A stretch of DNA of 64,000 nt, from contig NZ_JAHEOJ010000019.1 of NCBI RefSeq assembly GCF_018595715.1, positions 1 through 64,000 of the forward strand. The letters are read 5' to 3'. This DNA comes from Glaciecola sp. XM2 (GTDB lineage: Bacteria > Pseudomonadota > Gammaproteobacteria > Enterobacterales > Alteromonadaceae). This document shows, one piece after another, positions 55,204 to 64,000 of the stretch. Numbering within the stretch: the first letter of the stretch is position 1; each line of letters starts with the position of its first letter. A program made the position numbers and the translations under genes. Below the pieces are notes generated by a model, which did not search any database, was not told the origin of the DNA, and was given only the letters and a program-made list of their open reading frames with translations.

Positions 55204-55253
55204 ATACTTGACTAAAATAGTTGGTTTAATACTTGACCATTTTAGTAGGTTAT
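55204..55253 (+). promoter_or_regulatory. Two abutting IscR type 1 boxes
   Basis: Two 25-bp sites lie end to end (55204-55228 and 55229-55253). Each starts ATACTTGAC and continues as the A/T centre and TAGT-GG half of the IscR type 1 consensus. They precede iscR by 37 bases. In E. coli, [2Fe-2S]-IscR binding such sites represses the isc promoter. The double site suggests tight autoregulation of the whole SUF operon. Confidence 0.8.
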
Positions 55254-55290
55254 GAAAAAATCGCGCTCGTTGTTTAATTATGGAGTGCGC

Positions 55291-55764
55291 ATGAAACTAA
55301 CATCTAAAGGGCGTTACGCTGTTACCGCGATGCTAGACTTAGCCATTCGCTGTGATTCAGGTCCGGTTTCGTTGTCGGAGATCTCAGAGCGTCAAGACAT
55401 TTCGCTGTCTTATCTCGAGCAGCTATTCGCGCGTTTGCGCAAGGCTAATTTGGTGCGCAGTGTGCGTGGTCCAGGTGGCGGTTATGCGCTGGCGCGCAAA
55501 GCCAAAGAAATTTCCGTAGGCTCTGTGATTCATGCGGTGAACGAAACGGTAGATGCCACTCGTTGTAAAGGTCAAGCAGACTGCCAAGGTGGTGAGCGTT
55601 GTTTAACACATACGCTATGGCAAGACTTGAGTGACCGCGTTAATGATTTTCTTAACGGCATTTCACTTCAAGATTTAATTAGCACAGAACAAGTAAAAGA
55701 TGTTTCGAGTCGCCAAAGCGACCGAGCCAAAACAACCGACATCAATATTTTGCTTCAAGTATAA
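55291..55764 (+). CDS. iscR: Fe-S cluster regulator IscR
   Basis: The 157-residue Rrf2-family regulator has an N-terminal winged helix ([18 protein letters not shown]) and the cluster ligands C92, C98, C104 and H107, the same numbers as in E. coli IscR. The start at 55291 has GGAG 6-7 bases upstream. An in-frame ATG at 55252 would overlap the second IscR box and is unlikely. It heads the SUF operon here, instead of an isc operon, and would sense Fe-S status. Confidence 0.95.
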   Translation: MKLTSKGRYAVTAMLDLAIRCDSGPVSLSEISERQDISLSYLEQLFARLRKANLVRSVRGPGGGYALARKAKEISVGSVIHAVNETVDATRCKGQADCQGGERCLTHTLWQDLSDRVNDFLNGISLQDLISTEQVKDVSSRQSDRAKTTDINILLQV

Positions 55765-55778
55765 AATATACACCTCTC

Positions 55779-55870
55779 GATATCCCATGGACGGTGTGAT
55801 GCAGACATGCTCTACATCACGTGACCATGCACACATGCATGGGATCTATATCAGAGTAGTTGGGTATAAT
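55779..55870 (+). promoter_or_regulatory. iscR-sufB intergenic structure and possible internal promoter
   Basis: The stem ATCCCATG (55782-55789) pairs with CATGGGAT (55838-55845), and GTGATG (55796-55801) pairs with CATCAC (55815-55820), giving a nested hairpin. Just after it lies a half IscR box (GAGTAGTTGGGTAT, 55854-55867) overlapping a TATAAT (55865-55870). This could be a processing site, an attenuator or a second IscR-controlled promoter for sufB. Confidence 0.4.
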
Positions 55871-55946
55871 TAAGCACGACACGACAGCATCACTGATTAC
55901 AGTGAGCAAAGTACTAGTCAAAACTAACAATTAAGTGGGTTCAAAT

Positions 55947-57383
55947 ATGAGTGAACAGATAGAACAAGCATTAGAACGTAAGTACGATGCCGGTTTTTAT
56001 TCTGAAATTGAGTCAGAAACCTTTGAAGCCGGTTTGGATGAATCAATCATCCGCCGTATCTCTGAGATGAAAGGTGAGCCAGAATGGATGCTAGCATGGC
56101 GCCTGAAAGCTTACGAAACATGGCTGAAGATGGAAGAACCCGAGTGGGCGCACGTTGATTATCCTAAAATTGATTATCAAAGTATTTCTTATTATTCTGC
56201 GCCAAAAAGTATGGCCGATAAGCCCCAGTCATTAGACGAAGTCGACCCAGAGCTCCTGCGCACTTATGAAAAGCTTGGCATTCCATTACATGAGCAAGAA
56301 ATGCTAGCCGGTGTAGCAGTAGACGCCGTATTTGATTCGGTATCGGTTGTGACCACTTTTAGAAGCAAGCTTGAAGAAGCGGGCGTGATATTCTGCCCAA
56401 TTTCAGAGGCGGTTCATAAATATCCAGAGCTTGTGAAGAAGTATATTGGCTCAGTGGTTCCCCGCGCCGACAACTATTTTGCTGCTTTAAACAGTGCTGT
56501 ATTTACCGATGGCTCTTTTGTATACATTCCTAAGGGCGTTCGCTGCCCGATGGAGCTTTCTACTTATTTCCGCATTAACGAAATGAATACTGGTCAGTTC
56601 GAGCGCACGCTAATTGTGGCAGATGAAGGCAGCCACGTGAGCTATCTTGAAGGTTGCACCGCCCCGCAGCGCGATGAAAACCAACTGCATGCAGCGGTGG
56701 TTGAGCTGGTTGCCCTAGACGATGCCACCATTAAATACTCCACGGTACAAAACTGGTACCCAGGCGACGAAAATGGTGTGGGTGGTATATATAACTTTGT
56801 GACCAAGCGCGGCATATGCCACACCAATGCCAAAATATCTTGGACACAGGTCGAGACTGGCTCTGCGGTAACGTGGAAGTACCCAAGCTGCGTATTAAAA
56901 GGCGATAACAGCGTAGGTGAGTTTTATTCAGTTGCCCTTACACGTGGCAGACAGCAAGCCGATACCGGCACGAAGATGATTCATTTGGGTAAAAATACCC
57001 GTTCTACCATCATTTCCAAGGGTATTTCAGCAGGCAAAAGTAACAACGCCTATCGCGGTTTAGTAAAAATGGGACCCAAAGCAGATGGTGCTCGAAACTT
57101 TACCGAATGTGATTCGTTACTGATTGGCGATACCTGTGGCGCGCACACCTTTCCATATATAGAAAGCAGAAACCCTACCGCGATTGTTGAGCATGAAGCG
57201 ACCACCTCAAAAGTGAGCGATGAGCAGCTGTTCTTATGCCAGCAGAGAGGTCTCAATCCGGAAAAAGCGGTATCGATGATTGTGAACGGTTTTTGTAAAG
57301 AAGTATTTAAAGAGCTGCCGATGGAGTTTGCCGTCGAAGCAGGAAAATTACTAGAGATTAGCTTAGAAGGGTCAGTGGGATAG
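55947..57383 (+). CDS. sufB: Fe-S assembly scaffold SufB
   Basis: The 478-residue SufB of the SufBC2D complex accepts sulfur and builds the nascent cluster. The conserved C-terminal region [15 protein letters not shown] and EHEATTSK is intact, and the beta-helix core reads [27 protein letters not shown] 55947 ([14 protein letters not shown]) is preferred over an in-frame GTG at 55935. It is followed 2 bp later by sufC. Confidence 0.96.
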   Translation: MSEQIEQALERKYDAGFYSEIESETFEAGLDESIIRRISEMKGEPEWMLAWRLKAYETWLKMEEPEWAHVDYPKIDYQSISYYSAPKSMADKPQSLDEVDPELLRTYEKLGIPLHEQEMLAGVAVDAVFDSVSVVTTFRSKLEEAGVIFCPISEAVHKYPELVKKYIGSVVPRADNYFAALNSAVFTDGSFVYIPKGVRCPMELSTYFRINEMNTGQFERTLIVADEGSHVSYLEGCTAPQRDENQLHAAVVELVALDDATIKYSTVQNWYPGDENGVGGIYNFVTKRGICHTNAKISWTQVETGSAVTWKYPSCVLKGDNSVGEFYSVALTRGRQQADTGTKMIHLGKNTRSTIISKGISAGKSNNAYRGLVKMGPKADGARNFTECDSLLIGDTCGAHTFPYIESRNPTAIVEHEATTSKVSDEQLFLCQQRGLNPEKAVSMIVNGFCKEVFKELPMEFAVEAGKLLEISLEGSVG

Positions 57384-57385
57384 TA

Positions 57386-58147
57386 ATGTTAAAAATTAAT
57401 AATTTGCACGCGCGAGTAGAAGAAAAGACCATATTAAATGGCGTTAACCTTGAGATTAAGCCCGGTGAAGTTCATGCCATTATGGGACCAAACGGTGCCG
57501 GTAAAAGTACCCTTGGCTATGTACTCTCTGGTCGCGAAGGCTATGAAGTGCTTGAAGGCGATGTGACCTTTAACAACGAAGCTTTATTTGACATGGAAAT
57601 TGAAGAGCGCGCGTCTAATGGACTGTTCTTAGCGTTTCAGTATCCTGTTGAAATTCCAGGCGTGAGCAACATGGAATTTATGAAAGAGTCGGTAAATGCC
57701 GTGCGTGAGCAACAAGGTCTTGAGCCTCTCTCGGCTGCTGAGTTTTTGAAAAGCGCGAAAGAAGCATGCAAGCAAGTACAACTGCCCCTCGACTTCTTAA
57801 AGCGCGGCGTGAATGAGGGCTTCTCCGGCGGCGAGAAAAAGCGTAACGAAATTATGCAGATGATTTTATTAAAGCCAAGCTTGTGCATTTTAGATGAGTC
57901 AGATTCTGGTCTTGATATCGATGCACTGCAGGTTGTGGCAAACGGCGTCAACAGTCAACGCGATGACAAGCGAAGCTTTATAGTGATCACGCATTATCAG
58001 CGACTACTAGATTTTATCAAGCCTGACTTTGTACATATCCTCGCAAACGGCAAAATAGTGAAAAGCGGCGACGCATCACTTGCCTTAAAAGTTGAAAAAG
58101 AAGGTTATGCATTCTTAGGCAAAGAGTTTGAAGGAGTGGAGGCATGA
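57386..58147 (+). CDS. sufC: Fe-S assembly ATPase SufC
   Basis: The 253-residue ABC-type ATPase has Walker A GPNGAGKST, signature FSGGEKKRNEI, Walker B LCILDESDSGLDIDAL and H-loop FIVITHYQR. The Glu-Ser-Asp Walker B variant is the SufC hallmark. It drives conformational change of SufB-SufD during cluster assembly. The 3' end overlaps sufD (ATGA). Confidence 0.97.
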   Translation: MLKINNLHARVEEKTILNGVNLEIKPGEVHAIMGPNGAGKSTLGYVLSGREGYEVLEGDVTFNNEALFDMEIEERASNGLFLAFQYPVEIPGVSNMEFMKESVNAVREQQGLEPLSAAEFLKSAKEACKQVQLPLDFLKRGVNEGFSGGEKKRNEIMQMILLKPSLCILDESDSGLDIDALQVVANGVNSQRDDKRSFIVITHYQRLLDFIKPDFVHILANGKIVKSGDASLALKVEKEGYAFLGKEFEGVEA

Positions 58148-59409
58148 GTCAATGGCTAAACAAGGTCATTGATGATGCAACAAAAGTGCAGGATTATCTT
58201 GCACCGGTGCGTCAGCAAGCCCTTGAACACTTGCGCGCAGAAGGCTGGCCTACCGGGCGCAATGAAGCTTGGCGCTTTACGCCGCTAAGCTCGTTAAAAG
58301 AGCGTGAAGCTGCGATTGATCAACTAGATAGCGCTGTTGCTAGCAAGGTTGAAAGCATTCCAGGCGTTGACTCAATTGACATCGTCTTTATTGACGGTCA
58401 ATTGGTTAGTGACTTGTCGGCTTTAACTCTACCTGCAGGTTTGCAAATACATTCATTGACTAACGCAACACAAACTCAGCAAACCGAAATTACAGCATTG
58501 TTTGGTGCGGTTAAACCTACACGCCATTTGTTTGGCTTGGTCAACGACGCATTATGTCAGCAAGGTATTTATATTGAGGTGCAGCAGAGCGCCAAAATTG
58601 ACACGCCAGTGCGCATTGTGAACTTAGCAACCCAAGACACCGATGCACATACCCGCGTGCTGGTGAATATGCAAAACAACTCTCAGTGCTCAATTATCGA
58701 ATATGGTAGCGGCACTGAGCAAAGCTTTACTACCGCCTTTGCTGAATATCGTATTGGCGAGTCGGCCTCTCTTGAGCACTATCGCTTTGCGTTTTTTACC
58801 GAGCTTGCTAAGCAAGTGGGTGGTAGTCATTTCAGCTTACACGACAATGCGCGTTTAAATAGCACGCTTGTAGGTTATGGCAGCGAATTATCTCGCGTTG
58901 ACGTGGATATTATTCACGCTGGTGAGCACGCGAAAGCGAAGATGAATGCGATTTATTTATTGGGTGAGGGCGAATTATTTGACCTTCACTCGACCATTGA
59001 GCATGCGATGCCAAACGGCACCACAGAAGAAAACGCTCGTGGTATTGTTGGTGACAGAGCCAGAGCGGTTTTTAACGGTCGTATTCATATTCACAGAGAT
59101 GCGCAAAAGACCCTTGCTGAGCTCAACAACCGCAATTTGTTGCTGTCTCGTCGCGGGATTATCAATACTAAACCAGAGCTAGAAATTTACGCTGACGACG
59201 TGCAGTGCGCACATGGTGCAACGGTGGCAGAAATAGAAGAGCAAGCGCTGTACTACCTTCTTAGCCGCGGTATTAAACGCTCAAAGGCTCTGGTAATGCT
59301 AAACTTTGGCTTTATCCAAGAACTGGTGAATGCGATACCAAACCCAGCGATTCGTGACTGGTTGCTGCCATTGCTCAGCAAGCGCTTTGAGAGCATGGAG
59401 GTTAAATGA
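58144..59409 (+). CDS. sufD: Fe-S assembly protein SufD
   Basis: The 421-residue SufB paralogue has an N-terminal helical region, a beta-helix core and a C-terminal block (NTKPELEIYADDVQCAHGATV and SRGIKRSKALVMLNFGF). It includes the histidine region that supplies iron ligands in the SufB-SufD interface. It overlaps sufC and sufS by 4 bases each, showing strong translational coupling. Confidence 0.95.
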   Translation: MSQWLNKVIDDATKVQDYLAPVRQQALEHLRAEGWPTGRNEAWRFTPLSSLKEREAAIDQLDSAVASKVESIPGVDSIDIVFIDGQLVSDLSALTLPAGLQIHSLTNATQTQQTEITALFGAVKPTRHLFGLVNDALCQQGIYIEVQQSAKIDTPVRIVNLATQDTDAHTRVLVNMQNNSQCSIIEYGSGTEQSFTTAFAEYRIGESASLEHYRFAFFTELAKQVGGSHFSLHDNARLNSTLVGYGSELSRVDVDIIHAGEHAKAKMNAIYLLGEGELFDLHSTIEHAMPNGTTEENARGIVGDRARAVFNGRIHIHRDAQKTLAELNNRNLLLSRRGIINTKPELEIYADDVQCAHGATVAEIEEQALYYLLSRGIKRSKALVMLNFGFIQELVNAIPNPAIRDWLLPLLSKRFESMEVK

Positions 59410-60623
59410 GCTTTGACGTAGAGGCTATTCGAGCGCAGTTTCCCGTACTTGCTCAAAGTGTTCATGGCAAACCTCTGGTTTACCTAGATAACGCTGCAAC
59501 TACGCAAAAGCCGCAAGCGGTCATCGACGCCATTGTTGATTTTTACACCACGTGCAATTCAAATGTGCATCGCGGTGCTCACCAATTATCGGATAATGCT
59601 ACGCGCCGATACGAAAAAGCGCGCGATGATGTGGCTGCGTTTATTCATGCGCCGCACAGAGAAGAGGTGATTTGGACCAGCGGTACGACAGAAAGTATTA
59701 ACTTGGTTGCCAATGGTCTTGGCCAACTGCTTAAAGCCGGTGATGAAGTGTTGGTAACCCAAATGGAACACCACGCGAATCTAGTGACCTGGCAACAAGC
59801 GTGCAAGCGCAGCGGCGCAACCTTAAAGGTGTGCCCAATGACCGAAGACGGCGAGCTTGATTTAGACGCCTTTGATGCGTTGTTGACCGATAACACGCGC
59901 ATGGTCGCTTTTCCGCATGTTTCTAACGCCTTAGGCACAATCAACCCAATTAAACTTCTCAGCACAAAAGCAAAAGAGAAGGGCGCTTGGGTGCTAGTAG
60001 ATGGCGCGCAAGGTATTGCTCATGGCGATGTTGATGTAGCTGATATTGGCTGTGATTTTTATGCCTTTTCAGGTCATAAAATCTTTGCACCCACCGGTGT
60101 TGGAGTGCTTTGGGGTAAGCGTTCAGTACTTGAAGATTGGCCGGTATGGCAAACCGGTGGTGAGATGATTCACGATGTGGATTACGATACAGCCACGTGG
60201 GGCGCATTGCCAAACCGTCTTGAGGCAGGTACGCCTAATATTGCCGGTGTGATTGGTTTAGGCGCTGCGGTAAATTGGCTTAAATCACAAGATATGGCCG
60301 CCTTACAGGCACATGAAAAAAGTTTACTTGATTACGCCACCGAGAAAGCCAATGCTTTTGAAGGAATGCGCATTATAGGTAAGGCAAAACATAAAATTGG
60401 TGTGATGAGCTTTTTATTTGATAATGCTCACCCTGCCGATATTGGGTTTATTTTAGATAAGCAAGGCGTAGCCATTCGCACTGGGGATAATTGTGCGCAA
60501 CCGCTTATGAAGCGCTTGAACATTCCTGGTACAGCAAGAGCTTCGTTTTCGATATATAATACCCACCAAGAAATTGACCAGCTTTTTGCTGCGCTTAAAA
60601 AAGCCAAGATGATGTTGGCATAG
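59406..60623 (+). CDS. sufS: Cysteine desulfurase SufS of the SUF operon
   Basis: The 405-residue group II desulfurase has PLP lysine K225 (FSGHKIFAPTG) and persulfide cysteine C363 (RTGDNCAQPLM). It supplies sulfur through SufE, encoded at the end of the operon. It differs markedly from the other copy at 5241-6524 (SAHKMFGPTG, RAGHHCAQP), so the two are not a recent duplication. Confidence 0.95.
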   Translation: MSFDVEAIRAQFPVLAQSVHGKPLVYLDNAATTQKPQAVIDAIVDFYTTCNSNVHRGAHQLSDNATRRYEKARDDVAAFIHAPHREEVIWTSGTTESINLVANGLGQLLKAGDEVLVTQMEHHANLVTWQQACKRSGATLKVCPMTEDGELDLDAFDALLTDNTRMVAFPHVSNALGTINPIKLLSTKAKEKGAWVLVDGAQGIAHGDVDVADIGCDFYAFSGHKIFAPTGVGVLWGKRSVLEDWPVWQTGGEMIHDVDYDTATWGALPNRLEAGTPNIAGVIGLGAAVNWLKSQDMAALQAHEKSLLDYATEKANAFEGMRIIGKAKHKIGVMSFLFDNAHPADIGFILDKQGVAIRTGDNCAQPLMKRLNIPGTARASFSIYNTHQEIDQLFAALKKAKMMLA

Positions 60624-60631
60624 GAGTCATT

Positions 60632-60988
60632 ATGAGTGTAGAAACATTTGTCCCAAGCACCCAAGTCATTACCATGACCGACAGTGCTATTGCGCATTTT
60701 GAAAGTATGCTGTCAACAAAACCCGGCAGTATCATTCGCTTCTCAACTAAAATGAGCGGATGCACCGGCTATGCGTACGTCCTTGATTTTGCAGATGCAC
60801 CGAAAGACGGCGATGAAGTCATTGAATTTAGCGATGCTTTGACCGTTGCCATTGCCGACGATGCGGTTGGTCTAATCAAAAACACTGAAATCGATTACGT
60901 AAAGGCGGGTGTAAACGGCATTATTCAGTACAACAACCCTAACGTGGTTAACGAGTGCGGTTGTGGCGAGAGCTTTAACGTAGGTTAA
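60632..60988 (+). CDS. sufA: A-type Fe-S carrier SufA-like
   Basis: The 118-residue protein has the three cysteines of A-type carriers: C44 (MSGCTGYAY) and C109/C111 (NECGCGESF). It transfers assembled clusters to apo-proteins. Position after sufS rather than first in the operon differs from E. coli sufABCDSE. ErpA or IscA are alternative labels; operon membership favours SufA. Confidence 0.9.
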   Translation: MSVETFVPSTQVITMTDSAIAHFESMLSTKPGSIIRFSTKMSGCTGYAYVLDFADAPKDGDEVIEFSDALTVAIADDAVGLIKNTEIDYVKAGVNGIIQYNNPNVVNECGCGESFNVG

Positions 60989-61022
60989 AACACACTAAGC
61001 ATATAAGGCAGTGTAAAGCAGT

Positions 61023-61556
61023 ATGAAGCAAAAAATGGTAGTCACCGAGCGTGACTGTAAAGCGAGGCTAGTACCTGTTGGCAACCCCGCGACCATCCCC
61101 GCGGGTGAGTTTGTGAATATTACCCAAGATTTAGGCGGCAACTACACGGTGACGTGGCGCGGTAATATGTATCGCATCGACGGTACCGATGCCAGCGCCA
61201 TTGGTCGCAAGCCTCTGCATTTATCATTTGATGCGCCCAGTGATGGCAACATAGATAAAGACCAAGTGTGGGACGCGTTAGAAAGCGTGTTTGACCCTGA
61301 AATTCCCATTAACCTTGTCTCCCTCGGTTTGATATACGACGTCAATATTGACCAGCAGCAAAAATGCGTCAACATCAATATGACGCTTACCGCACCAGCG
61401 TGCGGCATGGGCCCAGTATTGGTGGGAGATGTTGAATATCGCGTGAGCATGGTGCCGTTTGTTGAGAAGGTGAGCGTTGAGCTTGTGTTTGATCCACCTT
61501 GGTCTCGCGATATGATGAGTGAAGAAGCACAGCTTGAAGCTGGCGTGTTTTTTTAA
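61023..61556 (+). CDS. sufT: Fe-S maturation factor SufT (MIP18/DUF59 family)
   Basis: The 177-residue protein has an N-terminal extension (about 1-75) and a DUF59/MIP18 domain (about 80-160). The domain contains DPEIPINLVSLGLIYDV and TLTAPACGMGPV with the conserved C127. SufT helps mature Fe-S proteins when demand is high. It lies between sufA and sufE in the same operon. Confidence 0.9.
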   Translation: MKQKMVVTERDCKARLVPVGNPATIPAGEFVNITQDLGGNYTVTWRGNMYRIDGTDASAIGRKPLHLSFDAPSDGNIDKDQVWDALESVFDPEIPINLVSLGLIYDVNIDQQQKCVNINMTLTAPACGMGPVLVGDVEYRVSMVPFVEKVSVELVFDPPWSRDMMSEEAQLEAGVFF

Positions 61557-61654
61557 GTCAAAGTAATATCATGCGTGCGTGAATAACGCGCGCCAGCGCT
61601 TAAACCCATTAGATTGAACACAGCTTTTAACCCAATTCCCCCATAGGAAATGTA

Positions 61655-62068
61655 ATGCAATTACCCTCAAGTGAAGAAATTATTGATGATTTAGCCTTCT
61701 TTGACGACTGGTCGCAGCGTTATCAATACATTATTGACCTAGGTAAACATGTACCTAAACTTCCCGAGAGTGAACACAGCCCTGACAAGCTCGTAAAAGG
61801 CTGTCAGAGTAACGTTTGGCTTAAGTCGGAGCATCGCGGCGGTAAGTTTCATTTTGTCGTAGACAGCGACGCCGTAATCGTTCAAGGCCTATTAGCACTC
61901 GTGCTAGCGGCTTACAACGAAAAGTCTGCTGATGACATTCTTGCTTTTGACATAGACGACTACTTTTTGCAGTTAGATTTAGAGAGCCACATTACGCCAA
62001 CGCGCGGAAATGGCTTGCGCGCCATCGTTGGTAAAATCCGCGAGTTGGCGCAAAGCGCAGCCGCTTAA
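61655..62068 (+). CDS. sufE: Sulfur acceptor SufE
   Basis: The 137-residue SufE has the sulfur-accepting C50 in LVKGCQSNVWL. It takes persulfide sulfur from SufS and passes it to SufB. It is the last gene of the SUF operon, 98 bp after sufT. Having SufE here and SufU in the Moco island gives each desulfurase its own acceptor type. Confidence 0.95.
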   Translation: MQLPSSEEIIDDLAFFDDWSQRYQYIIDLGKHVPKLPESEHSPDKLVKGCQSNVWLKSEHRGGKFHFVVDSDAVIVQGLLALVLAAYNEKSADDILAFDIDDYFLQLDLESHITPTRGNGLRAIVGKIRELAQSAAA

Positions 62069-62183
62069 CTGCTTATAAGAGAAGTTTGTCGTTAAGACTT
62101 TTTAAATACCGTAAATACCAGGCTTAAATTGTAATCTTCAGCCCTGATCCGTGTGGCTACATGATTGCGTTTCAGTTATACGT

Positions 62184-62217
62184 GCGACTCATGAATGACT
62201 ACCTTCTTGTGAGTCGC
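62184..62217. terminator. Possible terminator between sufE and the metallo-hydrolase gene
   Basis: The 8-bp inverted repeat GCGACTCA/TGAGTCGC with an 18-base loop lies in the convergent gap. No clear T-run follows on either strand, so its terminator role is uncertain. Confidence 0.35.
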
Positions 62218-62231
62218 TTCTACCTTTGATA

Positions 62232-63635
62232 TTAAAACGCGATAGACTGCCCTAAGCTCGGTATGATACTGCCAATCTTTTTGTCCTCCCAAAGTACGTA
62301 AGACAGAGTGTCCAAAGCTTCTGCATCGCCATGCACAAGGACGACTTTGGGTACAGGTGAAAAATGGCTTACCCACTCTACAAGCTGACTTTGGCCAGCA
62401 TGGGCCGAAAAGCCGCCCAACGTTTCGATTTGCGCTCGCACAGCAAATCTTTCATTAAAAATGGTCACTGATTTTTTGCCGTCTACCAACAATCGCCCTA
62501 ACGTGCCTTTTGCCTGAAAACCACAAAAAATAATCGTATTGCGCTCATTCCAAATGCGGCTTTTAAAATGATGTTTAATCCGCCCGCCAGTGCACATTCC
62601 GCTGCCTGCGATAATGATTGCGCCTTTTTTTATATTGTTCACTGCCATTGAGTTTTCGGTGGTAACGGATAAAAACAAACTAGGTATAAAGTCTTGAATG
62701 ATAGAACGGGCGTTAGGCGCAGCTTCATCAATGTCGTCTGCGTCTAATGAAGAGAACCAACGGTCGTATACTTTGCTGACTTCAATGGCCATGGGGCTAT
62801 CGAGTACCACTTGCCAATTTTGCAACGCGCCCTCGCGATGTAACTGGCCTAAGTAAAACAGTATCTCTTGGGTTCGGCCCACTGCAAAGGCCGGGATCAT
62901 GATGTTTCCACCTCTTTCTTGAGTCTCTTTTAGTATGTCGCGTAATTCTTGCACGGTATCTTCGATGGGGCGGTGATTACGATCGCCATAAGTACCTTCC
63001 ATGAGCAAAATATCGGCCTTATTTAAAAACGAAGGGTCGTTCATCAATACGGTATTTTGATTGCCTAAATCGCCTGTAAACACTAATGTCTTGGTTTGGC
63101 CTTTATCGCTTAAGGTAATCTCAACAATGGCTGAGCCTAAAATATGTCCTGCATCATAAAAGGTACAACTTGCTTCATCCGATAGCGTAAAAGGCGTTAA
63201 ATAGTCTTTGGTAATACACAAAGAAAGCGCCGAGCGCACGTCGTCTTCCGTATATTCTGGCTCAAGAGGAGGCTTGCCTTTACGCTGGCGTTTGCGGTTC
63301 TCACGCTCTAGATCACTCAGGTAAATGCTCGCCGAATCGAACAGCATTATCTTGAGTAAATCAGCCGTTGCATCAGCGCAATATATAGGGCCAGAAAAGC
63401 CCTCTTTTACGAGTTTAGGTATTAGTCCGCTGTGATCTAAGTGGGCATGAGAGAGCACTAAAGCATCAATCGATTTGGGATTGAACGCGAATCGTTCTTT
63501 GCCGAGTCGCTTGACTGCGCTTGCCCCTTGATGCATGCCACAATCTAGTAACACCTTGCCGATAGAAGGAGCTTCGATTAAGTGGCATGAGCCTGTTACT
63601 TCTTGTGCTGCACCTAAGCATGTTACGGTCGCCAT
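62232..63635 (-). CDS. Beta-CASP metallo-beta-lactamase-fold RNA hydrolase
   Basis: The 467-residue protein has the metal site HAHLDH (LSHAHLDHSGLIP) and FTGDLGNQNT. The beta-CASP motifs are the helical insert with MIPAFAVGRTQE and VLDSPMAIEVSKVY, then IIAGSGMCTGGRIKHH and a C-terminal FSAHAGQSQLVEW block (RNA-specificity domain). Such proteins resemble CPSF-type nucleases and process or degrade RNA. It is convergent with the SUF operon and not obviously linked to it. Confidence 0.88.
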   Translation of the reverse strand: MATVTCLGAAQEVTGSCHLIEAPSIGKVLLDCGMHQGASAVKRLGKERFAFNPKSIDALVLSHAHLDHSGLIPKLVKEGFSGPIYCADATADLLKIMLFDSASIYLSDLERENRKRQRKGKPPLEPEYTEDDVRSALSLCITKDYLTPFTLSDEASCTFYDAGHILGSAIVEITLSDKGQTKTLVFTGDLGNQNTVLMNDPSFLNKADILLMEGTYGDRNHRPIEDTVQELRDILKETQERGGNIMIPAFAVGRTQEILFYLGQLHREGALQNWQVVLDSPMAIEVSKVYDRWFSSLDADDIDEAAPNARSIIQDFIPSLFLSVTTENSMAVNNIKKGAIIIAGSGMCTGGRIKHHFKSRIWNERNTIIFCGFQAKGTLGRLLVDGKKSVTIFNERFAVRAQIETLGGFSAHAGQSQLVEWVSHFSPVPKVVLVHGDAEALDTLSYVLWEDKKIGSIIPSLGQSIAF

Positions 63636-63722
63636 ATATTGCTGCCCATTGTTAATTATTTGTTAACCATAGCACCGATCATGCACCTGCAATAGAGAAT
63701 ATTCAAACCAACGATCGCATTT

Positions 63723-63764
63723 TTGATGCACGTCAAGATAAGGCTTTATTGGGTGATATATATT
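63723..63764 (+). promoter_or_regulatory. Class II FNR/FixK-type promoter
   Basis: TTGAT-GCAC-GTCAA (63723-63736) matches the FNR palindrome at nine of ten fixed positions. TATATT (63759-63764) sits so that the box would centre about 41.5 bp before transcription start near 63771, the classical class II activator geometry. It reads toward the rhodanese gene. Confidence 0.6.
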
Positions 63765-63852
63765 CAAACGACTTCAAAAAAACGCCTCCCGATAGAGTGC
63801 GTTTTAGAATATATCCGTCTTAAGATAAGATAATCCGCAAAAGGAATACACC

Positions 63853-64000
63853 ATGTTAAAAACCATTCCCGACTTACTGAGCGAAGTGAAGCCTAATGTT
63901 CGCTGTATTTCGGCAGATGTTGCCGCGAAAGAAAGAGAGCAAAACAACGGGCTGCTCATAGATGTTCGTGAACCAGCAGAGCATGCTGCTAAGCCAGCGG
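63853..64000 (+). CDS. Rhodanese-domain protein, 5' part only
   Basis: The frame starts at ATG 63853 after AAGGAA and runs off the window after 49 codons. NGLLIDVREPAEHAAKPA is the opening of a rhodanese (sulfurtransferase) domain; the active-site cysteine lies beyond the window. The FNR-type promoter suggests expression under low oxygen. A cytoplasmic location is likely, as no signal peptide is visible. Confidence 0.75.
   Translation, partial: MLKTIPDLLSEVKPNVRCISADVAAKEREQNNGLLIDVREPAEHAAKPA

Noticed and set aside
1-64000. CRISPR array, prophage, integron or known defence island.
   Set aside because: No regularly spaced direct repeats, cas genes, phage structural genes, integrase or defence-gene cluster was seen.

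Overview
The window looks like chromosome from a marine gammaproteobacterium of the Alteromonadales (Alteromonas/Glaciecola-like). This is judged from the aspS-nudB-ruvCAB and ybgC-tolQRAB-pal-cpoB blocks, the protein sequences, the moderate GC content and the secreted dockerin-type nuclease; no database was consulted.

Layout. 1-1572: an IS110-family (IS1111-group) insertion sequence with a long non-coding 3' flank that probably encodes its guide RNA. 1.7-4.3 kb: a secreted protein-arginine deiminase homologue, a peptidase remnant, a PagL-type lipid A deacylase and a prepilin-like remnant. 4.8-15.4 kb: a molybdenum cofactor (Moco) island. On the minus strand moaE-xdhC-sufS-like-sufU-like; on the plus strand moeB-modABC, then a Moco riboswitch followed by moaA-moaB-moaC-moaD; moeA faces moaD. 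15.5-19.3 kb: a ferric-iron ABC importer. 19.4-23.8 kb: aspS-nudB-ruvC-ruvA-ruvB. A small RNA candidate on the minus strand follows. 24.1-29.2 kb: the Tol-Pal operon, then two identical tRNA-Lys genes, nadA and tRNA-Ser. 31.2-34.5 kb: a two-subunit, Tat-exported molybdenum hydroxylase and mocA, the likely consumer of the Moco island's product. 35-44.8 kb: membrane proteins of unknown role, a very large secreted nuclease with a Pho-box-like site, a GGDEF diguanylate cyclase, a cardiolipin synthase and an EEP-family hydrolase. 44.9-54.8 kb: a FixJ-like regulator, a GNAT protein, the yhiI-rbbA-yhhJ exporter cluster, a FixL-like kinase whose second PAS domain keeps the haem histidine and arginine, and a FixK/FNR-like regulator. 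55.2-62.1 kb: iscR-sufB-sufC-sufD-sufS-sufA-sufT-sufE behind two abutting IscR-type boxes. 62.2-64 kb: a beta-CASP metallo-hydrolase and the start of a rhodanese gene with a class II FNR-type promoter.

How it fits together. Three metal economies meet here: molybdate import, Moco synthesis and a Moco enzyme; Fe(III) import; and Fe-S assembly. The duplicated cysteine desulfurase next to xdhC suggests a dedicated sulfur donor for sulfurated Moco. Several intergenic stretches hold decayed gene ends, so the accessory segments have been remodelled.
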